DNA from: Diplocarpon mali
Taxonomy: Eukaryota; Ascomycota; Leotiomycetes; Helotiales; Drepanopezizaceae
Direction of reading: 5' to 3'
Assembly: GCA_024741835.1 (NCBI GenBank)
Contig: JAENRP010000069.1
Span: 113,233-177,232 of the forward strand
DNA: 64,000 nucleotides
The notes under the pieces were generated by a model. It made no database searches. It was given only the letters and a program-made list of their open reading frames with translations, and was not told the origin of the DNA. Shown here in pieces: positions 59,163 through 64,000 of the stretch (position 1 is its first letter; each line of letters starts with the position of its first letter). The position numbers were made by a program, and so were the translations under genes.

Positions 59163-60085
59163 TAGGGAGACGACGACTTAGCATCTGTACGCAGCGCCTC
59201 CTACGAGCCTGCAGATTCTTCTTATTCTTTTTACCAAGTCTATAGAGCCAAAGTTGAACTCTTTTGACCAAGAAATATCAAAGCTCAAGTCGAATAAAGC
59301 TATATTGTTGCAACCCTTTGGAATAAATTACTATACTACCTACTTCTTTTATAAATACCATTTAATTTCGACCTTTACCTATGTACTCTGGGATTACCTA
59401 AGTATATTCCTATAACTAGAGGGGGAGCTTAATGATATATATAAAAGAGAGTAAGCTGGGTTAGTGTATCCTAGAAAAGGAGGAAGGAAAAGGATAAATG
59501 TCAAGACTTCAATACAAGTTCATAAGAAGGGCTACAGTTAATAGCTATTTTTAAGTAGTAAGAAGCTTAATTTAACTAGGTAAATAATCTATATCAGCAA
59601 GGAGAGCTCTTCTTGGGATAAGGAACCTAAGGCGACTATTTTTTCCCCTTCTTAACATGCTTTACTAGCTAGAAACTATATAGAACAAGCAAGAAATACT
59701 GTGGTCATAGTTTAATATATAAGGAGAAAACTAGCCTGTACAACTCCCTGCGATTCACTATTCATTCCCGAGTCTTTGCCCGATTCCCAAGACAAGAGTC
59801 CCCTTCTGTACCTCAGTCGAAAAAAAGGCTATTCCAGTTTCTACTTATCTAAGCACATCTCTGAGAACGTCTTTAAGTAAGACCTAAAGGGAACAATTGT
59901 TAAGTAATATATATGTTAGACTCTTATATAAGAAACCATAATCCTTGGTAAGTGTAATAGGCTAAATACTAAACGTAAAGAGTTCTTATTTTAGCTTTTC
60001 CTCATACCTAATCTAACTGTAGCGTTTCTCGCTCGTACTACAGAACTTAGAATTCATATAGCAGTTTAAAAGGGGGAGATTAGCT
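59163..60085 (-). repeat. Dispersed AT-rich repeat, copy (inverted right arm of second block)
   Basis: Begins TAGGGAGACGACGACTTAGC, passes GAGCCTGCAGATTCTTCTTA and AAGTCGAATAAAGCTATA, and ends near GTTTAAAAGGGGGAGATTAG, the reverse of the 57.755-kb start. The arrangement (starts outward, GACGACGA ends inward) is the same as at 17.3-19.2 kb. Confidence 0.65.
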
Positions 60086-60977
60086 GCTCTACCTTTGTAT
60101 AGTAAGGCAGCTGATCAGAGGATTTCATGGTAGGCTTAGAGCCCGTCAAGAAAGTGAGTGTATCGATATGCAGTAGAAACGTTCAAGTATTTCGGCGTTG
60201 ACTTAACTGACTGTATACTGTTACACACTATGCTGATCTTATTGCTAGTCTCTTTAGACAGTCCCTACCTGCTGTGCCTTTACAGATCTCCTAGCATTAA
60301 AATTTCTTATACATATATGTAAAAGAGCTAGCATAAGCTCATCCAGGAGAGCGGTAGATTAGCAGAATATACATATCATCCCTGACCAAGAAACAAGAGG
60401 GAAATTACTATATGACCAGACTCGAGAGGCAAAACGGAGTCAATCAGAATGGCAAAAGGCCAGAAGGAACACCCTCATCCAACTTCACTGTTATAATCGA
60501 AAAGCCCCTGCTACCTCCAAGTAACCTTGGTAGTTAGTATTCAAAAACAAAGAGCGATCAAAGTAGTCGATTATCTTGAATTTATTACTGTATAAGCTTT
60601 TATATGTTGAGATCTGTTTAAGGAATGCTACAACTCATTTTAATTCATTTTGACACTACCATATTTTCATTATATCCTACTACACATGCTTTACACGATC
60701 TTTGATGATTGCCAGTCAACTCGTCAAATTGGCGAAAGTGTCGTGAATGTATTTTTACTAAATATGTGAATGTGTCTTATGGCTTCGTACATTTTCAATA
60801 GATTCCAATCCAATAGGTCTGAATGGTCGCGGCACGTCCGTGCTGCCTGCGGGAGCAGCCCGCTGCATCCCTGTCAATACTGCATCTTTGCGAAACTTTT
60901 TCTTCATCGTTGCTGAGTCCAGGTATTCAAGCACACATGCATCCTCGCCCTCGGCTTTCGATACATCCCTTCATGCA
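60086..60977. other. AT-rich region upstream of MRM1
   Basis: No gene was recognised. It is AT-rich up to about 60800, then less so. The MRM1 frame is open from 60840 but without ATG before 60978. Confidence 0.5.
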
Positions 60978-62984
60978 ATGATCAGTCTTATTGTGTCGCA
61001 TAGGACCGGCCAATTCAGAATCATATCGTCCATTCAGCTTCGACCTTACCACGCTGGCAAGGCCCGCTCAGTCAACGGCGCAATCGCAGCAGGTCTCCGG
61101 AAATCGAACGGCGTTGGATTTAGAGGCAAGGAGAGAAAAACCTACAAAGACCGAGGCGATGTCGCTATCCCCAGGCCTCGGAGTCAGGAAAGAGATGCGC
61201 GCTCGAGTTATGACAAGCCAGGAAGAGGAGATGACAGATGGACAGGCAGGGGCAAGGCAGGCACACACCATTCCTCTGCTCCTGGCGCAACAATGGGTCG
61301 AGCAGAAAGAGAAAAGACTTCCAGCGGTCCATTGGGGCGGTCGGGACACTCAGGAGGCCGCGGCAAGTTTGAGAAAGCAGGTGCTCTACGTTCCAGAACG
61401 CTCGACCGGCCCCAGACAACTTCCCGCTCATTCGACCGCTCTTCCCATTTGAACTCGCCGTCTCGGTCTCAAGATCACACTCCCAAGAAATCATATCCGT
61501 CGCTGTCTTTCAAGGTAAAACCCGGTAACGAACGTCCACCTTTTGAATCAACGAACGTAGCCGCGCCTAGAACTGATAGGGGGCATGGCTCAGGTAGCCG
61601 ATCTTTTGAGCAGTCGAAAGGAATCTTTTCTCAGCGAAACTCCAGATTCGAGAACAAGACCGCTTCTGGGCGCCGGACGGGACCAAATATGCAGCGTAAG
61701 CTGAATCACGATGGGAATTCAGATGGTGGATATTCTGCCAATAAACGTGTCGCCACTCGGCAATCTGATACCAATAATCCGGGTCAAGGCATCAAACCAG
61801 GTGCGAGACCGACGGAACATGCTGAGAAGTTTTCAAAGACACTTGACGAGCCATCCGCGAGCAGCAAGCCTCATTTTACGCCCCCTGGCTCCCGCAATGT
61901 GCCGCTCTCCATCCCATACACCACACCAGCCTCAGAATTTCTCTACGGAACTTCTGTGGTAGAGGCTGCCATGACGTCGAGTCGATTTCCGAAGCGAAAG
62001 CTTTACAAGCTCTACGTTCTAACAAGCACGAATCGCGAGGACATAAAACGAGATTCTCGAATTGAGTTGTTAGCACGAAAAAATGGCGTCGCGGTGGCTC
62101 GAGTGGGCGATGATAGGGCTCCTTTGATGGATAAGTTGAGCAATGGGCGTCCGCATAACGGATATATTCTCGAAGCGTCGCCATTGCCCAGGCTCCCTAT
62201 TACTCAGCTTGGTGAGTTCAGGTCACAGTCCGAGGAGCAACAAGCTGGCTTCGAAATCACTGTTGACCACCAGTCCCGGGAAGAAGCTGCTGTCAACGGG
62301 ACGGCGAGCTTCGTCGAAACAACTAACATTCGTCCCGGATGGAACCCGTTAGTACTTTTGCTGGACAGTATCGAGGATCCAGGAAATCTGGGCGGCATCA
62401 TTCGGACCGCATACTTCCTCGGCGTCTCAGCAATCGCCATTTCAACTCGCAATTGCGCATCATTCTCCCCGGTTGTACTCAAAGCCTCCGCGGGAGCTTC
62501 AGAGTATGTAACTCTGTTCTCGGTCAACAAGCCCGCCGGGTTCGTCGTTGACTCCAAAGCAGAGGGCTGGAAGATTTTTGCAGCTGTTGCCCCATCAAAG
62601 TTTAATGATCCATCAATGCCAGAGTCGATATCTACTGACGACCTGAACGAACCTTTATCTGAGGCTCCATGCATTCTGATGCTTGGGAGTGAAGGCGAAG
62701 GCCTTCGCTCGAAGCTGAGAAGCAAGGCAGACGTTAATTTGTATATTCAAGGATGTGGTCAAGGCTCTAATGTTGACAGTCTCAATGTTAGTGTCGCGAC
62801 TGGAATACTATGCAACGCTTTCTTACGTAAGAACACGGTTGCAGGCCATAACACGCCAATGATTCAGGGCATGATTAACCAGCAAGCAGCTGTAGAAGGG
62901 GCAATTGAGGAAGAGGTAATCAAGGCAAAAGGTGAGGCCGATGCTCAGACTACGAGCCCATCAGCTATAAAGAAATTGTTTTGA
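60978..62984 (+). CDS. MRM1: Mitochondrial rRNA 2'-O-ribose methyltransferase Mrm1
   Basis: A SpoU/TrmH-family (SPOUT) methyltransferase that modifies one guanosine in the peptidyl-transferase region of mitochondrial large rRNA. It is intronless, 668 residues. The N-terminus (MISLIVSHRTGQFRIISSIQ) is Arg/Ser-rich without acids, a good mitochondrial presequence. Residues 50 to about 300 are a disordered Arg/Ser/Gly-rich extension, making the protein much longer than yeast Mrm1 (about 410). The substrate-binding domain starts at about 315 with PASEFLYGTSVVEAAMTSSR. The SPOUT motifs follow: motif 1 LLLDSIEDPGNLGGIIRTAY (about 455-475), motif 2 ILMLGSEGEGLRSKL (about 565-580) and motif 3 NVDSLNVSVATGILC (about 597-611), which carry the knot and SAM site. 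The frame is open to 60840 but only through a GTG; 60978 is the first ATG. Confidence 0.95.
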   Translation: MISLIVSHRTGQFRIISSIQLRPYHAGKARSVNGAIAAGLRKSNGVGFRGKERKTYKDRGDVAIPRPRSQERDARSSYDKPGRGDDRWTGRGKAGTHHSSAPGATMGRAEREKTSSGPLGRSGHSGGRGKFEKAGALRSRTLDRPQTTSRSFDRSSHLNSPSRSQDHTPKKSYPSLSFKVKPGNERPPFESTNVAAPRTDRGHGSGSRSFEQSKGIFSQRNSRFENKTASGRRTGPNMQRKLNHDGNSDGGYSANKRVATRQSDTNNPGQGIKPGARPTEHAEKFSKTLDEPSASSKPHFTPPGSRNVPLSIPYTTPASEFLYGTSVVEAAMTSSRFPKRKLYKLYVLTSTNREDIKRDSRIELLARKNGVAVARVGDDRAPLMDKLSNGRPHNGYILEASPLPRLPITQLGEFRSQSEEQQAGFEITVDHQSREEAAVNGTASFVETTNIRPGWNPLVLLLDSIEDPGNLGGIIRTAYFLGVSAIAISTRNCASFSPVVLKASAGASEYVTLFSVNKPAGFVVDSKAEGWKIFAAVAPSKFNDPSMPESISTDDLNEPLSEAPCILMLGSEGEGLRSKLRSKADVNLYIQGCGQGSNVDSLNVSVATGILCNAFLRKNTVAGHNTPMIQGMINQQAAVEGAIEEEVIKAKGEADAQTTSPSAIKKLF

Positions 62985-64000
62985 TTTGATGTACAAAAGT
63001 ACTACTTGTAAACATATCATGCTAACTGTAAACGTATTGTGCCAATTTAAACATATCATACCACTTGCGAATATACTAAGTTTTTGCTATCAAATAGTAA
63101 GTATCAATACCTCCAAAGGCAAAGAGAAACCCACGTTTAGGATAATTGACCTAAGGCTGGAGTTCCTCTGTACGTTTGGCGTCTATTTTGAATTGGCTCA
63201 GCCATTACTTATTTGATGAGCATCTCCTCTGACATGTCTCTGACAAGTCGGTATGTCGTAAATTATGAAACATAAACATAGGTGAGAAACGCCAGAATCG
63301 TCAGCTGGCTTTTCGGGCAGCGAGTGACTCATGTCACGATAAATTGGCGTCTTTAAAGAATAGTATCTCATGCTATTGCAGGAATGCCCGTCATATGTTT
63401 GTTATATGATCTGTCATATGATACATTATATATATGATATGTCATATGACTTGCTATATGACTTAGTGGCAGCCCTTGTTAAATAGCTTGTAGTTAGAGA
63501 GCTCTTATAAATTAAAATATAAGATACCTAATATTGTCATTTACACCTTATACTTCTTTATACCCTCTTTTAGTTTACTATCAAGTTCACTATTAGAGAA
63601 CCTTATTGCTATAGGTTATAAGCCCTATATGCTTATAAATAGCATTCGACAAATTCCATCGATTAAAGTCTCTCTTATAAACGAAAAGGCTGATTGATAT
63701 TTTGAGTTTTACTTAACTAACGATATATAATAAGCGTTATCTTAATAATAAAATAGTGGCTACTCCCTTTTTAGAGCGCTATGCAATAATCTAAGCTTAT
63801 GTAAGATTCGTTACTATAGCTGAATTATTAGGACTAATAGCTGAGATTATTAGCTTAATTGCTAAAAGTACTCTACTGCCTGAATCACCTATTTTTAAAG
63901 GGATTAATATATAATACCTTAAACTCGAATTCAATAGTTTATCTCTTCCTCCTCTTCCTTCTCCTCCTTTTAATAACTTTATATATAAATATATAAATAA
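62985..64000. other. AT-rich gene-free region
   Basis: No gene was recognised. From about 63500 the base composition becomes extremely AT-rich with scattered TAT/TAA-rich stretches, like the repeat blocks elsewhere. It may be the edge of a further RIP-mutated element running out of the window. Confidence 0.55.
63389..63466. repeat. Clustered TCATATGA/TTATATGA palindromes
   Basis: GTCATATG, TTATATGATC, TGTCATATGA, ATATGATATG, TGTCATATGAC and CTATATGAC recur within 80 bases, each nearly self-complementary, spaced about 10-14 bases. Origin unknown. Confidence 0.6.

Noticed and set aside
60840..60977. Upstream extension of MRM1
   Set aside because: Open frame begins with GTG and has no ATG; the sequence after 60978 already forms a presequence.

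Overview
The window is nuclear DNA of a filamentous ascomycete (Pezizomycotina). The genes carry short 47-155 bp GT-AG introns with fungal splice signals, and the gene set is typical of this group: Gyp1, Wee1, Hrp1/Nab4, Dim1, Mrm1, an Inn1/Fic1-type C2 protein and a secreted acid trehalase. AT-rich repeat blocks carry nonsense changes of the kind repeat-induced point mutation (RIP) makes. Placement in Leotiomycetes is my guess from overall style and is not shown by the sequence.

Layout: 2.2-4.3 kb amino-acid permease (-); 8.5-11.9 kb secreted GH65 acid trehalase (-); 14.1-16.3 kb ArfGAP-UBA protein, Gts1-like (-); 17.3-19.2 kb AT-rich inverted-repeat block; 20.4-23.4 kb C2-domain cytokinesis protein (-); 25.9-26.5 kb TMEM234-like membrane protein (+); 28.7-29.7 kb 20S proteasome alpha1 (-), divergent from a WKF-domain nucleolar-type protein at 30.0-31.3 kb (+); 31.8-32.5 kb four-helix claudin-like membrane protein (+); 33.4-33.5 kb tRNA-Leu(UAA) (+); 34.0-35.0 kb phytanoyl-CoA dioxygenase-like enzyme (+), convergent with Hrp1/Nab4 at 35.2-38.2 kb (-); Gyp1 RabGAP at 38.8-40.7 kb (+), convergent with Dim1 at 41.6-42.8 kb (-); 43.1-44.4 kb repeat with a nested, broken Tc1/mariner copy; 46.5-48.2 kb secreted S33 peptidase (+); 50.1-53.7 kb Wee1 kinase (-); 57.7-60.1 kb second inverted-repeat block with a small MITE inside; 61.0-63.0 kb Mrm1 mitochondrial rRNA methyltransferase (+); 63-64 kb AT-rich repeat DNA. 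The genes are mostly housekeeping and not co-functional. I see no biosynthetic cluster, no CRISPR array and no virus.

The most unusual signal is the tRNA-Leu(UAA) gene at 33389-33535. Besides a normal 15-nt intron after position 37, it holds a 51-bp insert exactly between the variable arm and the T stem. That insert has every hallmark of an mRNA (spliceosomal) intron: GTAAGT, CTAAC branch site and CAG. Removing both segments leaves a clean 81-nt class II tRNA. Other observations are a 17-nt micro-exon, a GC-AG intron, a 1-kb intron in HRP1, a Tc1 insertion with a visible TA target duplication, and a two-locus long-inverted-repeat family.
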